From NCBI RefSeq assembly GCF_048544455.1, contig NC_133534.1:219585735-219649734 (forward strand): a DNA stretch of 64,000 nt, in the 5' to 3' direction. A program made the translations under genes and the position numbers. Positions within the stretch are counted from its first letter, which is position 1. Each line of letters starts with the position of its first letter. This DNA comes from Silene latifolia. Lineage: Eukaryota > Streptophyta > Magnoliopsida > Caryophyllales > Caryophyllaceae. The notes under the pieces were generated by a model. It did no database searches and was not told where the DNA came from. It saw only the letters and a program-made list of their open reading frames with translations. Positions 35,625-48,000 of this stretch are shown here, piece by piece.

Positions 35625-37719
35625 TGTAATACCCCGTATTTTATTATCGTTTGGGCGAGTTTTATTATTTAATAGTAGCGTAAAAGTAAGTGATTAATTC
35701 ATATCGTATCATATCGTATGATGAGTCGGGTTTATAATTAAGTGGCATTTTGGGTCGAGGGGTCTTAACCCATTTACCCACTTACTACCCATTTACCCAC
35801 CTACCATTTTACCTCACCAAACCCTAAAAACAAACCCTAATACACCTTTAAAACCCTATCCCTTTCCCTACCGTCATTTTGACAACACAAAACAACAACC
35901 CCTCTTTCCTCTCTCGTTTAAGCATTATACACGGCCAAAGAGAGCACGCCGGTGAGTGTGGAGGTAGTAGGGTCTCCAGAGTCCAGGGGAGTCTTTGCTA
36001 GTGGTCGAGGGTGGTTGTCTTGGCCGGAAAAGCACAGTCGACGGCGGCCATAGGTATGGGTTCTCGTTTTCATTTCTGTCCCACTGTTTTGTTTTGTGTT
36101 ATGCGTCTTTTAGGGACTGTTGTGGTGGTCGTGGGGTGGTGAGATGTGTTGTGGGTGTAGAGTCGAGTCGGGTGGTGGTGGTTAGAGTGGTGGTCGTTCT
36201 TTGGTGGTAGTTGCAGTGGTGGTGTTTAGGTGTCGGGGTCGGTGGGGTGTTTTTGGGTAGCATTTCGGACATAGGAAAAGGGGTGGCACCACCGTGGACT
36301 CGGGAGGTCGAATCGGTGGTGCCACGTGTGTCGAAGCGCCGTGCGACGTGTTGGCAATGGTGGTGGTTGGTAGGGTGGCGAGGGGAGTGTCGTGGTGGCT
36401 GTCGGGTTAAAAGGGGGCTGTTTCATGGCGTTTTGTGGCGCGAACGCAGGCGGGGGTTTTGTGGTGGTGGCTAGGACCGCCGGCGTGGGTCGACCACGTT
36501 GGTGGTGGTGGGAGGTGACCAGGCCAGACACTGTGTCGGCCTGGTGGTCGCGGTGAGGATTGGTGGTTGAGGGGCGGTTGTGACGGGTTGTAAAGGGAGT
36601 GTGCGTGTGTTGTGTCGTGCGTTGTTTTTGAAATTGTTTTGTTACGGGTTTTATTTTAATGAGTCGGGAATGTGTATACTTCTAACATTTACATTGTTAG
36701 TTTGATTATTAAATTAATTTTAAGTAGCGGTGACGGAATAATATAATTAAGCTTTTGAGTCGGGATTCTATTTCGGGAAAATTACTATTTTAGTAACTTG
36801 CTATTCTTTTGGTAATTGCTATTTTGGGAAACTTCCCATTTTAGGAAACTTTCTATTTTGAGTAACTTATATTTTTAGTAATTTCTAAATTGGGAAAGTT
36901 TCTACTTATAGTAACTTTTGAGTATGGGAACGGGATTAGTAAGAGAATTAATTATGTTATATATATATATGTTTAGGTGGCGAGTTTCGGGTGGAATACT
37001 TCTGATCTGCAGTTAGCTTATCACCGCTATTTGAGGTAGGGGAATACACTGATTGGATTTTATGATTATAAAGAGTTGACATGTTTGGAATTATATGACA
37101 TACCTGACTATCTCATTTATCCTGTTGAGCATTTTGTTTCATATATTTCATACATTGCATTTGCATTGGAGTTGGAGTTGGAGGAGATGAGATTGTTGTG
37201 ATTAAGGCCCAAAGCGGGTTCTCGGGACTTGCCCTGTGTCCTCCGTCATGAAGGAAGGGCAGATCGACTATGGTCGATATATATATAGTCTACCGGGGAT
37301 CGGTATGGTCAAGCGTCTTGGGGATGTGTGTGATGGAGTTGATTGGAGGAGCATAGCATTTGCATTCTTTATTATATCGTATTACCTACTCAACCTCGCG
37401 GTTGACCCTGTGTATTCGTGTATGCCTGTGATGATCCTTTGTGGGGAGCAGATTGACAGTTGTTGAGACATTGGGAGCCGGCGGGGAGAGAGCATGGATC
37501 ACCTAACTTAGAGCTAGCTCACCTTTATTTTGTTTAGTTGTCAGACTTTATTTTTATTTAAGACATGTGTTATTTCCGTTGTAAACATTATAACCTTTTT
37601 AATTTAAAGTACTGTTATCTTTCCCTTTGTTATCTACTGCCTCGGATTTCCGGGATGGTAACGCCCCTCTTTATCTGAGGAGTCCTAGTCCAGGCCCTTA
37701 AATAAATGGGGGTGTTACA
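35625..37719 (+). repeat. Element B 5' LTR
   Basis: It begins TGTAATACCCCGTATTTT and ends GGGGGTGTTACA; 2,095 bp. The middle (about 35990-36600) is rich in GTGG and GGTCG and holds only chance ORFs. AT-rich sequence with TATATATAT lies near 36956-36970, a possible but weak TATA region. Differences from the 3' LTR cluster in the GC-rich middle, many at CAG/CTG (for example gtctccagag against gtctgccaggag). Confidence 0.94.
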
Positions 37720-37722
37720 AAG

Positions 37723-37734
37723 TGGTATCAGAGC
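37723..37734 (+). other. Element B primer-binding site (tRNA-iMet)
   Basis: TGGTATCAGAGC lies three bases after the 5' LTR, an exact match to the usual tRNA-iMet primer site of plant LTR retrotransposons. The next 465 bp (37735-38199) are an untranslated leader in which I see no conserved ORF. Confidence 0.88.
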
Positions 37735-38199
37735 GAACGATCTTCAGGCCTAAACCAATGAATCCAATGAATATAGGAAGAGTCTAAATAAAATGAACCC
37801 CGGACAAAATCTGTTAGAGCACACTAAAGGTAAGGGATGAGTTAGGGGCCCCCTCACACCGAACCATTGGCCCTCTCGGTTTGACCCGGAACCCCGAGTG
37901 CATATGAGAGGAAGGGTAGAGAAGTTGCATGATATTGAGCATAACTCCATATATTATTGCCTAAGTATTAACTGATTGATATGATAATTGTTGCATAAAG
38001 AGTTGATAGGAGGTTGTGGCATAATACTTTGCATGTTTTAAGGTTGATTTATACTTATACACCTATTAAGTTGTGTCAGAAGGCTATGTCTAGTGATATG
38101 CGGTTATGTGATCCCTAAGCCATGCTAGATAGACAAGTAAGATAAGAGTAAACCAAAGTGTTTTGTGTTGCAGCTAATTCCTAAAATTCTCTTGTAGTC

Positions 38200-39430
38200 A
38201 TGCCTCCAAGAAGGAACACGGCTGTAAACATCACCCAGGAAGAGTTAGACCGGCTACTGGCTGAGAATGAGGCCCTAAAAGCCAAAAGAATGGACCCTGC
38301 AAAAATGAGTACCATTGTGGCAAGGCATAACCCCACAAAATTCACTGGAGAAGGGGAACCACAGTTGCTGGGGGAATGGTGTAGAGAATTCACCAATCTG
38401 TTTGAATTGGTAGCATGTCCGGAAGAGCTGCAAGTGGATCAAGCTGCCCACTATCTTAGGGCCACAGCCGGTGGCTGGTGGACCAGGAACAAGGTGGATA
38501 TACGAGAGTTTGCTAGGGAGGTTGCTGAGGATCCTGAGAAGGGACATGTGTCTTGGTTGGACTTTCAAGAGCTTCTGAAGAATGAGTTTATGCCCGAGTT
38601 CCAAAAAGCCAAACTACGGGAGGAGTTTGACACCTTCAAGATGACAGAAGATATGACAAAGGGAGACTTATCATCGAAAGTTTCGACGCTTATCCTCATA
38701 CACCGATGACTTTGGGCGTAATGAAGCTATGTTGGCTATGAGGTTTGAGCGGGGGCTCACTATGGACATCAAGAAGAGGCTCACAGCGGCTCCACCCACT
38801 ACAGTTCAGACATTTACTTGAGGGTCTTTGCTGAAAGACTTTCGGAACAGATCAAGGCCGATAAGAAAGGCAAGGCCGAGAAAAGGAAGTGGAGACCACA
38901 AGCGATAATACTGGGGGGCAAAGAAGCGAGTTCGGCGATATGGTGGGTACTCCACCAATAGTGCTCCTGGGGGGATGAGGAATCAAAGCGGAGGCGCTTT
39001 CGAGGTGCTAGTCTTGGGGGTAATGCGTCCAGGATCACTTGTTTTGGGTGTGGGAAGTCTGGGACACAGGAAGTTTGAGTGCCGGGTTCGAGGGAACCAA
39101 TCTGGGGCTTCCTGGACACCTACATCCGGGTTCATGGGTCTCGGACAAAGGGGTTCGAGGATTCAGCAGCCTACCGTACTCCTAACACTCAAGGCTATGG
39201 AGGAGGTGCCCAACTGGGGCAAGTAACGATTATCAAGGAAGCTACAACAACTATCGAAATCGTAGTCGCAAAAAACCAGGCCGGGGGGTGGTAATTTCCA
39301 GAGGAACCAGAACGAGGGGAACAAGCAATCCAATACCGCTTCATCGAGTCGGGCCTGGAGCTAATAAGTCCAGTGGCAAGCTCTTTGCCATGGGGAAGGA
39401 AGCAAGAAAGGAGGATGCACATGTTGTGAC
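38200..39430 (+). pseudogene. Element B gag, frameshifted
   Basis: The gag start MPPRRNTAVNIT is followed by an open stretch of 169 codons containing the retrotransposon capsid region (FTGEGEPQLLGEWCREFTNLFE, then AHYLRATAGGWW). The frame is lost near 38680. Capsid-like sequence continues in other frames to about 38860. A CCHC knuckle is recognisable around 39045-39085 (CFGCGK, then GHRKFEC in another frame). The remainder to about 39430 is a low-complexity linker to the protease. The family role is RNA packaging in the particle. As written, the protein would end before the knuckle. Confidence 0.8.
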
Positions 39431-39439
39431 CGGTACTTT

Positions 39440-41262
39440 TCCCCGTTAACTCTAAACCCACCTTTGTGTTGTTTGATTCCTGAGCTACACATTCCTTTAT
39501 ATCTCATGAACATGCCGTAGTCTTAAACCTTAAGTCGTATGATAGAATTGTTGATTCGGTAGTGGTACCTTCTGGGGAGTCGGTGCCTTGTGATAGAGTC
39601 TACACTGGGTACCAATTCGGATCGGAGAGGTTGTGTTTCACGGTGACCTTATAGAGTTTCCCTTGGGGGGTTTTGAGGTGATTCGGGGATGGACCGGTTA
39701 GGGAAGTACAAGGCTTTTATCGATCGCTACCGAAGAAAATCTCTTTGAGGGGACCTAAGGGAACTAGAGTGTCTTATAAGGGGTATGTGGTCAAGCCAAG
39801 AGTCAAATTCATATCTCATTAACACCCTAAAGTCGAGTCCGAGGAAAGGGGATCAGTTAATCTTGTGTCAGATGTGGGATAGTGAGTCGGAGACCCCTAA
39901 GGTGTCCGAGATTCCAAAGGTGAGGGAGTTCGAGAATGTATTTCCTGAGAGGACATTCCGGGGTTACCACCGAAAAGAGAAGTGGACTTTTCCATTGATC
40001 CGAAGCCGGAACAGGGCCGATTTCTAAACCACCGTACCGTATGGGACCAAAGGAGATGAAGGAACTAAAGAAGCGATTGGATGAGTGGCAGAGAAAGGTT
40101 ACATACGGCCTAGTGTTTCACCTTGGGGAGCACCAGTGTTGTTTGTCAAGAAGAAAGATGGAAGCTTGAGACTTTGCGTGGATTACCGTGAGTTGAACAA
40201 TGTGACCATCAAGAACCGTTATCCTTTGCCAAGGATCGATGATTTGTTTGATCAATTGAGTGGAGCCGGAGTTTTCTCTAAGATCGATCGAGGTCGAGTT
40301 ATCACCAGTTGAGAATTAAGAACTAGGATATACCTAAGACCGCTTTCAGAACAAGGTATGGGCACTATGAGTTCGTGGTCATGCCATTTGGGTTAACTAA
40401 TGCGCCAGCGATGTTCATGGACTTGATGAATCGAGTGTTCGGTCCTTATCCGGACAAGTTCGTGGTTGTGTTCATCGATGATATCCTGGTTTACTCCAAG
40501 AATGAGGAAGAACATGAGGAACATCTAAGGTTAGTCTTGAAAACTTTGGAGGAGAACCAGGTATATGCCAAGTGAGCAAGTGCGAGTTCGTTGAAGAAAG
40601 TTGCTTTTAAGGGACACGTGATTTCCAAGGAAGGGGTGTCGGTTGATCCTAGTAAAATAGAGGCAGTGACGAGATGGCAGAGTCCTAAGAATGTGGGTGA
40701 GATCCGAAGCTTCTTGGGGCTAGCAACGTTTATTATCGAAGATTTGTCAAGGACTTCTCAAAGATCGCAAAGCCATTGACGTCATTAATGCGGAAGGAGA
40801 ACCGGTTTGTTTGGGATGAGAGTTGTGAGGAGGCGTTTCTAACCCTCAAAGAACGTCTCACTACGGCTCCTATCCTTGCACTACCAGATGGGAATGATAA
40901 TTTCGAGGTGTATACCGATGCTTCCAAGAAGGGTCCAGGGTGCGTATTGATGCAAAACGGAAGGTAATCGCTTACGCTTCTCGACGTTGAAGACTTATAA
41001 GGAGAATTACCCTACTCATGATCTGGAGTTGGGGGCAGTGGTGTTTGCGCTCAAACTATGGCGACATTATCTTTATGGGGCTACCTTCAAAGTGTTTTCC
41101 GACCACAAGAGCTTAAAGTACATTTACACACAAAAGGAGTTGAACATGAGACAGAGGCGATGGATCGAATTGATCGGCGACTATGACATGGAGATACTTT
41201 ATCATGAGGGGAAAGCGAATGTCGTAGCGGCACGCGTTAAGCGAAATCCATCCATGCTTTGA
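39440..41262 (+). pseudogene. Element B protease, reverse transcriptase and RNase H, broken
   Basis: The protease active site reads FDS then a stop (39481-39483) then ATHSFISH, so the expected glycine codon is damaged. RT motifs are clear: [25 protein letters not shown] (from about 40120), [13 protein letters not shown] (40380) and [11 protein letters not shown] (about 40465-40500). RNase H has YTDASKKG (about 40910), SDHKSLKYI (41098) and the region near HEGKANVVA (41205). Frame breaks near 40290, 40575, 40605, 40730, 40965 and 40986 split it into short ORFs. Several sit where CTG or CAG appears to have become CG or TG. The last RNase H aspartate region is also altered (VVAARV). Not functional as written. 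Confidence 0.86.
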
Positions 41263-41402
41263 GCAAAGTGCGGATCTAGGGTGAGGTTGCATAATGAGTC
41301 ATGGGAGATGGGAATCCACATGATCCGGAGAGGAGAGATTCTTGGGGACTTGACCGTTGAGCCGGAGTTATATGAGGAGATCGAGAGCTACGCTGAAAGC
41401 CG

Positions 41403-42266
41403 ATGCTAGAATTCGAAGTGGCGCAAAGACAAGAGAACAAAAAGCGAGAATCCGGGGATGATTCCAGGTTTGTTATCCACGATGATGGTAGTCTGAGGTT
41501 TGGAGGACGGTGGTGTGTTCCGGATAATGATGAGCTGAAAAGGAAGATTCTTACTGAGGCACATGCCACGCCATACTCGGTTCATCCTGGGGGAGATAAG
41601 TTATACAAGGACCTCAAGAAGACCTTTTGGTGGCCGAATATGAAGAGGGAAGTTCCTAAGTTCGTAGCTCGATGCTTGACATGCCAGAGAGTGAAGGGCG
41701 AACATAAGAGACCGCAAGGGAAGGTTCAACCACTAGATGTGCCAGAGTGGAAGTGGGAAAGCATTTCCATGGATTTCATCGTTGGGTTGCCTCGAACTCA
41801 GAAAGGTAACAATATGATTTGGGTGATCGTGGATAGGCTAACCAAGTCGGCTCACTTTATTCCCATGAAGGATACTTGGAGTAAAGCTGAGTTGGCCAAG
41901 GCTTATGTTCAGTATGTGGTGAAGCTGCATGGGGTACCCAAGGACATCATTTCCGATAGAGACTCCAGGTTTCTATCTAAATTCTGGCAGGAGTTACAGT
42001 CACTAATGGGTACTCAGTTAAAGATGAGCACAGCTTTTCATCCAGCTACCGATGGGCAGACGGAGAGGACTATTCAGACTCTCGAGGACATGTTGAGGGC
42101 TTGTGTTTTGGAGTTCGGCGGGTCTTGGGAGGATAGACTGGGGTTGATTGAGTTTTCATACAACAACAGCTACCACGCTAGTATTGGGATGGCTCCATTT
42201 GAGGCTCTGTATGGCGGGAAGTGTAGGAGTCCCCAGTGTCTTTGGGATGATCGAGCGATGCGGTAG
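41403..42266 (+). pseudogene. Element B integrase core
   Basis: A 287-codon open stretch. The zinc-binding part has the two histidines in [12 protein letters not shown] and the pair CLTCQ (about residues 52-98). The catalytic core has Asp124 ([10 protein letters not shown]), Asp185 (SDRDSRF) and Glu221 (QTERTIQ), a DD35E arrangement. The frame is lost after LWDD near 42250. Integrase joins the cDNA ends to the host chromosome in the nucleus. The preceding stretch 41263-41402 links RNase H to integrase and is out of frame. The core residues look intact, but the gene is not joined to an open pol. Confidence 0.88.
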
Positions 42267-42387
42267 TTTTGGGACCAGAGATGATTCGGAGATGGTTGAA
42301 CAGTGCGATCATTCGACGAGAAGATGAGGGCTGCCCAGGGCCGGCGAAGAGCTACGCGATGCTAGGAGAAGCGACATTTCTTTCCAG

Positions 42388-42806
42388 GTGGGGGAGAAAG
42401 TACTTCTTAGAGTATCTCCGATGAAGGGAGTGATGAGGTTCGGGAAGCGGGGAAAGTTGAGTCAGAAGTTTATTGGGCCATACGAGATCCTGGATAGAAT
42501 TGGGGAAGTGGCATATCGGCTAGCTTTACCACCAGCTTTAGCTAGGGTACATAATGTCTTCCATGTTTCTCAGTTGCGGAGATATATGAGTGATCCTTCG
42601 CACATTTTGAGCCATGATGTGGTCGAGGTGGACGAGCAGTTGACTTACATCGAGACGCCTAAGGAGATCTTGGACAGGAAGGTTAGGAAGACCAGGCACG
42701 GAGAGACTGCTTTAGTGAAAGTATTGTGGTCTAACCATAAAGCGAGGAGGCTACCCGGGAAACCGAGGCCGCGATGAGAGAGAGTTACCCACATCTGTTC
42801 ACTTGA
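42388..42806 (+). pseudogene. Element B integrase C-terminus and chromodomain
   Basis: An open stretch begins MGEKVLLRVSPMKGVMRFGK (the GPY/F-type integrase C-terminal domain, with KFIGPYEIL) and passes VHNVFHVSQLRRYMSDPSH. It ends with chromodomain sequence: ETPKEILDRK, then ALVKVLWSNH. After 42740 the frame slips: the rest of the chromodomain, recognisable as acidic residues, a tryptophan-type position and a YPHLF ending, lies in another frame and reaches TGA at 42804-42806. The slip coincides with agCGagg (42743) and acCCGGg (42754), both likely altered CAG/CTG sites. Chromodomains of this clade are thought to guide integration to heterochromatin. Confidence 0.85.
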
Positions 42807-42810
42807 GGTA

Positions 42811-42847
42811 AGTTACGGGACGTAACTTTCTTTTTAGGAGGGTAGAA
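42811..42847 (+). promoter_or_regulatory. Element B upstream relic of a hairpin, polypurine tract and LTR start
   Basis: AGTTACG-GGA-CGTAACT (42811-42827) is a perfect 7-bp hairpin. Twenty bases later a TG begins tgtaacatttcgtg (42848), which resembles the LTR start tgtaataccccg. The bases between hold a purine tract, aggagggtagaa. The set mimics the true 3' end at 42948-42984 but is clearly diverged, so it looks like a duplicated or recombined 3' end from a related subfamily. Confidence 0.6.
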
Positions 42848-42947
42848 TGTAACATTTCGTGTTTATGTAGTCTAGTAGTGTGTTTGACCGTGTTAGTTAT
42901 ACGAGATGTCTTTTATATTTTCGTATGACATGTTTGGTATGGGGGCG

Positions 42948-42983
42948 AACTTCGGGACGAAGTTCTTTTTAAGGGGGGAAGAC
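42948..42983 (+). promoter_or_regulatory. Element B pre-LTR hairpin and polypurine tract
   Basis: AACTTCG-GGA-CGAAGTT (42948-42964) is a perfect 7-bp hairpin, followed by cttttt and the purine tract aaggggggaaga (42971-42982). The 3' LTR starts at 42984. Compared with the upstream relic, three base pairs of the stem differ on both arms, so pairing is preserved. Confidence 0.72.
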
Positions 42984-45084
42984 TGTAATACCCCGTATTT
43001 TATTATCGTTTGGGCGAGTTTTATTATTTAATAGTAGCGTAAAAGTAAGTGATTAATTCATATCGTATCATATCGTATGATGAGTCGGGTTTATAATTAA
43101 GTGGCATTTTGGGTCGAGGGGTCTTAACCCATTTACCCACTTACTACCCATTTACCCACCTACCATTTTACCTCACCAAACCCTAAAAACAAACCCTAAT
43201 ACACCTTTAAAACCCTATCCCTTTCCCTACCGTCATATTGACAACACAAAACAACAACCCCTCTTTCCTCTCTCGTTTAAGCATTATACACGGCCAAAGA
43301 GAGCACGCCGGTGAGTGTGGAGGTAGTAGGGTCTGCCAGGAGTCCAGGGGAGTCTTTGCTAGTGGTCGAGGGTGGTTGTACTGGCCAGAAAAGCACAGGT
43401 CGACGGCCGTCATAGGTATGGGTTCTCGTTTTCATTTCTGTCCCACTGTTTTGTTTTGTGTTATGCGTCTTTTAGGGACTGTTGTGGTGGTCGTGGGGTG
43501 GTGAGATGTGTTGTGGGTGTAGAGTCGAGTCGGGTGGTGGTGGTTAGAGTGGTGGTCGTTGCTGGTGGTAGTTGCAGTGGTGGTGTTTAGGTGTCGGGGT
43601 CGGTGGGGTGTTTTTGGGTAGCATTTCAGACATAGGAAAAGGGGTGGCACCACCGTGGACTCGGGGGAGGTCGAATCGGTGGTGCCACGTGTGTCAGAGT
43701 CGCCGTGCGACGGTGTTGGCAATGGTGGTGGTTGGTAGGGTGGCAGGGGAGTGTCGTGGTGGCTGTCGGGTTAAAAGGGGGGGCTGTTCATGGCGTTTTG
43801 TGGCGGCAGGAACGCAGGCAGGGGGTTTTGTGGTGGTGGCTAGGACCGCCGGCGTGGGTCGACCACGTTGGTGGTGGTGGGAGGTGACCAGGCCGGACAC
43901 TCGGTGTCGAGCCCGTGGTCGGCGAGGATTGGTGGTTGAGGGGCGGTTGTGACGGGTTGTAAAGGGAGTGTGCGTGTGTTGTGTCGTGCGTTGTTTTTGA
44001 AATTGTTTTGTTACGGGTTTTATTTTAATGAGTCGGGAATGTGTATACTTCTAACATTTACATTGTTAGTTTGATTATTAAATTAATTTTAAGTAGCGGT
44101 GACGGAATAATATAATTAAGCTTTTGAGTCGGGATTCTATTTCGGGAAAATTACTATTTTAGTAACTTGCTATTCTTTTGGTAATTGCTATTTTGGGAAA
44201 CTTCCCATTTTAGGAAACTTTCTATTTTGAGTAACTTATATTTTTAGTAATTTCTAAATTGGGAAAGTTTCTACTTATAGTAACTTTTGAGTATGGGAAC
44301 GGGATTAGTAAGAGAATTAATTATGTTATATATATATGTTTAGGTGGCGAGTTTCGGGTGGAATACTTCGATCTGCAGCTTAGCTTATCACCGCTATTTG
44401 AGGTAGGGAATACACCGATTGGATTTTATGATTATAAAGAGTTGACATGTTTGGAATTATATGACATACCTGACTATCTCATTTATCCTGTTGAGCATTT
44501 TGTTTCATATATTTCATACATTGCATTTGCATTGGAGTTGGAGTTGGAGGAGATGAGATTGTTGTGATTAAGGCCCAGGCGGGTTCTGCAGGACTTGCCC
44601 TGGTGTCCTCCGCTGCGAGCGGGCAGATCGACTATGGTCGATATATATATAGTCTACCGGGGATCGGTATGGCTGGGCGTGCCGGGGATGTGTGTGATGG
44701 AGTTGATTGGAGGAGCATAGCATTTGCATTCTTTATTATATCGTATTACCTACTCAACCTCGCGGTTGACCCTGTGTATTCGTGTATGCCTGTGATGATC
44801 CTTTGTGGGGAGCAGATTGACAGGTTGTTGAGACATTGGGAGCTGGCAGGGAGAGAGCATGGATCACCTGACTTAGAGCTAGCTCACCTTTATTTTGTTT
44901 AGTTGTCAGACTTTATTTTTATTTAAGACATGTGTTATTTCCGTTGTAAACATTATAACCTTTTTAATTTAAAGTACTGTTATCTTTCCCTTTGTTATCT
45001 ACTGCCTCGGATTTCCGGGATGGTAACGCCCCTCTTTATCTGAGGAGTCCTAGTCCAGGCCCTTAAATAAATGGGGGTGTTACA
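42984..45084 (+). repeat. Element B 3' LTR
   Basis: 2,101 bp, TG...CA, near-identical to the 5' LTR outside the GC-rich middle. It is followed directly by the TSD TTTAT (45085-45089) and satellite. Confidence 0.94.
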
Positions 45085-48000
45085 TTTATCCTTGTTCATT
45101 ATTCCTTGTGAGTCGTTCTGTTAAACAATTGTACTTGTTCATTAGTCCATGTGACTCGTTGTGTGAACCATTTGTTCTTGTTTATTAATAAATGTGAGTC
45201 GTTGTGTGAAACATTTGTCCTTGTTCATTAGTCCTTGTGACTCGTTGTGTAAACCATTTATCCTTGTTCATTATTCCTTGTGAGTCGTTCTGTTAAACAA
45301 TTGTACTTGTTCATTAGTCCATGTGACGGTGTGAACCATTTGTTCTTGTTCATTAGCCCTTGTGACTCGTTGTGTTAAATAATTGTACTTGTTCCTTAGT
45401 CTATGTGACTTGTTGTGTGAACCATTTGTCCTTGTTCATTAGTTCTTGTGGCTCATTGTGTTAAACAATTGTACTTGTTCATTAGTTCATGTGACTCGTT
45501 GTGTGAACCATTTGTTCTTGTTCATTAGCCCTTGTGACTAGTTGTGTTAAATAATTGTACTTGTTCCTTAGTCTATGTGACTTGTTGTGTGAACCATTTG
45601 TCCTTGTTCATTAGTCCTTGTGACTCATTGTGTAAAACAATTGTACTTGTTAATTAGTCCATGTGACTCGTTGTGTGAACCATTTGCCCTTGTTCGTTAG
45701 TCCTTGTGACACGTTGTGTAAACCATTTGTCCTTCTTCATTAATCCTTGTGTTAAAACAATTGTACTTGTTCATTCGTCCATGTGAGTCGTTGTGTGAAC
45801 CATTTGCCCTTGTTCGTTAGTCCTTCTGACACGTTGTGTAAACCATTTATCCTTGCTCATTAATCCTTGTGTTAAAACAATTGTACTTGTTCATTAGTCC
45901 ATGTGACTCGTTGTGTGAACCATCTGTCCTTGATCATTAGCCCTTGTGACTCGTTGTGTGAACCATTTGTCCTTGTTTATTAATAACTGTGACACGTTGT
46001 GTGAAACATTTGTCCTTGTTCATTAGTCCTTGTGACTCGTTGTGTAAACCATTTATGGTTCATTATTCCTTGTGAGTCGTTGTGTTACACAATTGTACTT
46101 GTTCATTAGTCCATGTGACTCGTTGTGTGAACCATTTGTTTTTCTTCATTAGCCCTTGTGACTCGTTGTGTTAAACAATTTTACTTGTTCCTTATTCCAT
46201 GTGACTCGTTGTGTGAACCCTTTATCCTTGTTCATGAGTGCATGTGACTCGTTGTGTTAAAATAATTGCCCTTGTTCATTAGTCCATGTGACTCGTTGTG
46301 TGAACCATTTGTCCTTGTTCATTAGTCCTTGTGACTCGTTGTGAAAAACAATTGTACTTGTTCATTAGTCCATGTGACTCGTTGTGTGAACCATTTGCCC
46401 TTATTCGTAAGTCCTTGTGACACGTTGTGTAAACCATTTGTCCGTGTTCATTAATCCTTTTGTTAAAACAATTGTACTTGTTCAATTAGTCCATGTGACT
46501 CGTTGTGAGAACCATTTGTCCTTGTTCATTAGCCCTTGTGACTCATTGTGTGAACCATTTGTCCTTGTTTATTAATAAATGTGACTCATTGTGTGAACTA
46601 TTTGTCCTTGTTTATTAGTCCTTGTGAGTCGTTGTGTTAAAACAATTGTACTTGTTCATTAGTCCATGTGAGTCGTTGTGTGAACCATTTGTTCTTGTTC
46701 ATTAGCCCTTGTGACTCGTTGTGTTAAACAATTTTACTTGTTCCTTATTCCATGTGACTCGTTGTGTGAACCCTTTATCCTTGTTCATTAGTGCATGTGA
46801 CTCGTTGTGTTAAAATAATTGCCCTTGTTCATTAGTCCATGTGACTCGTTGTGTGAACCATTTGTTCTTGTTCATTAGTCCTTCTGACTCGTTGTGAAAA
46901 ACAATTGTACTTGTTTATTAGTCCATGTGACTCGTTGTGTGAACCATTTGCCCTTATTCGTAAGTCCTTGTGACACGTTGTGTAAACCATTTGTCCTTGT
47001 TCATTAATCCTTGTGTTAAAACAATTGTACTTGTTCATTAGTCCATGTGACTCGTTGTGTGAACCATTTGTCCTTGTTCATAGCCCTTGTGACTCATTGT
47101 GTGAACCATTTGTCCTTGTTTATTAATAAATGTGACTCGTTGTGTGAACCATTTGTCCCATTTTATTAGTCCTTGTGAGTCGTTGTGTTAAAACAATTGT
47201 ACTTGTTCATTAGTCCATGTGAGTCGTTGTGTGAACCATTTGTTCTTGTTCATTAGCCCTTGTGACTCGTTGTGTTAAACAATTGTACTTGTTCCTTAGT
47301 CCATGTGACTCGTTGTGTGAAACATTTGTCCTTGTTCATTAGTCCTTGTGACTCGTTGTGTAAACCATTTATCCTTGTTCATTATTCCTTGTGAGTCGTT
47401 CTGTTAAACAATTGTACTTTTTCATTAGTCCATGTGACTCGTTGTGTGAACCATTTGTTCTTCTTTATTAATAAATGTGACTCGTTGTGTGAAACATTTG
47501 TCCTTGTTCATTAGTCCTTGTGACTCGTTGTGTAAACCATTTATCCTTGTTCATTATTCCTTGTGAGTCATTCTGTTAAACAATTGTACTTGTTCATTAG
47601 TCCATGTGACTCGTGTGAACCATTTGTTCTTGTTCATTAGCACTTGTGACTCATTGTGTTAAATAATTGTACTTGTTCCTTAGTCTATGTGACTTGTTGT
47701 GTGAACCATTTATCCTTGTTCAATATTCCTTGTGAGTCGTTCTGTTAAACAATTGTACTTTTTCATTAGTCCATGTGACTTGTTGTGTGAACCATTTGTC
47801 CTTGTTCATTAGTCCTTGTGACTTGTTGTGTTAAAACAATTGTACTTGTTCATTTGTCCATGTGACTCGTTGTGTGAACCATTTGTCCTTTTTCATTAGT
47901 CCTTGTGACTCGTTGTGTAAACCATTTGTCCTTGTTCATTAGTCCTTGTGACTTGTTGTGTTAAAGCAATTGTACTTGTTCATTTGTCCATGTGGCTCGT

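Larger units (their letters stand above)
35625..45084 (+). mobile_element. Element B: Tekay-like chromovirus LTR retrotransposon, degraded
   Basis: A 9,460-bp element with 2.1-kb LTRs, TG...CA ends, a canonical tRNA-iMet primer site, a gag-pol region and a G-rich polypurine tract. Protein signatures are DSGATHSF-type protease (with a stop), [11 protein letters not shown] in RT, integrase, and a C-terminal VHNVFHVSQLRRY followed by chromodomain sequence, typical of Tekay/Del chromoviruses. The TSD is TTTAT. The reading frame is broken at many points, most of them at CAG or CTG sites. Removing the element with one TSD restores the satellite and its 1,906-bp higher-order register. Confidence 0.95.

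Noticed and set aside
35818..35850. Telomere-like ccctaaa motifs in the element B LTR
   Set aside because: Only a few degenerate units, repeated at 43180 because it is LTR sequence; not a telomeric tract.
35995..36531. ORFs in the GTGG-rich part of the B LTR (both strands, also 43238-43952)
   Set aside because: Low-complexity composition, not preserved between the two LTR copies, no recognisable domain; chance frames.
44259..44902. ORFs of 102 and 112 codons near the end of the B 3' LTR
   Set aside because: They lie wholly in LTR sequence, and the equivalent 5' LTR region has different frame breaks; no domain match.
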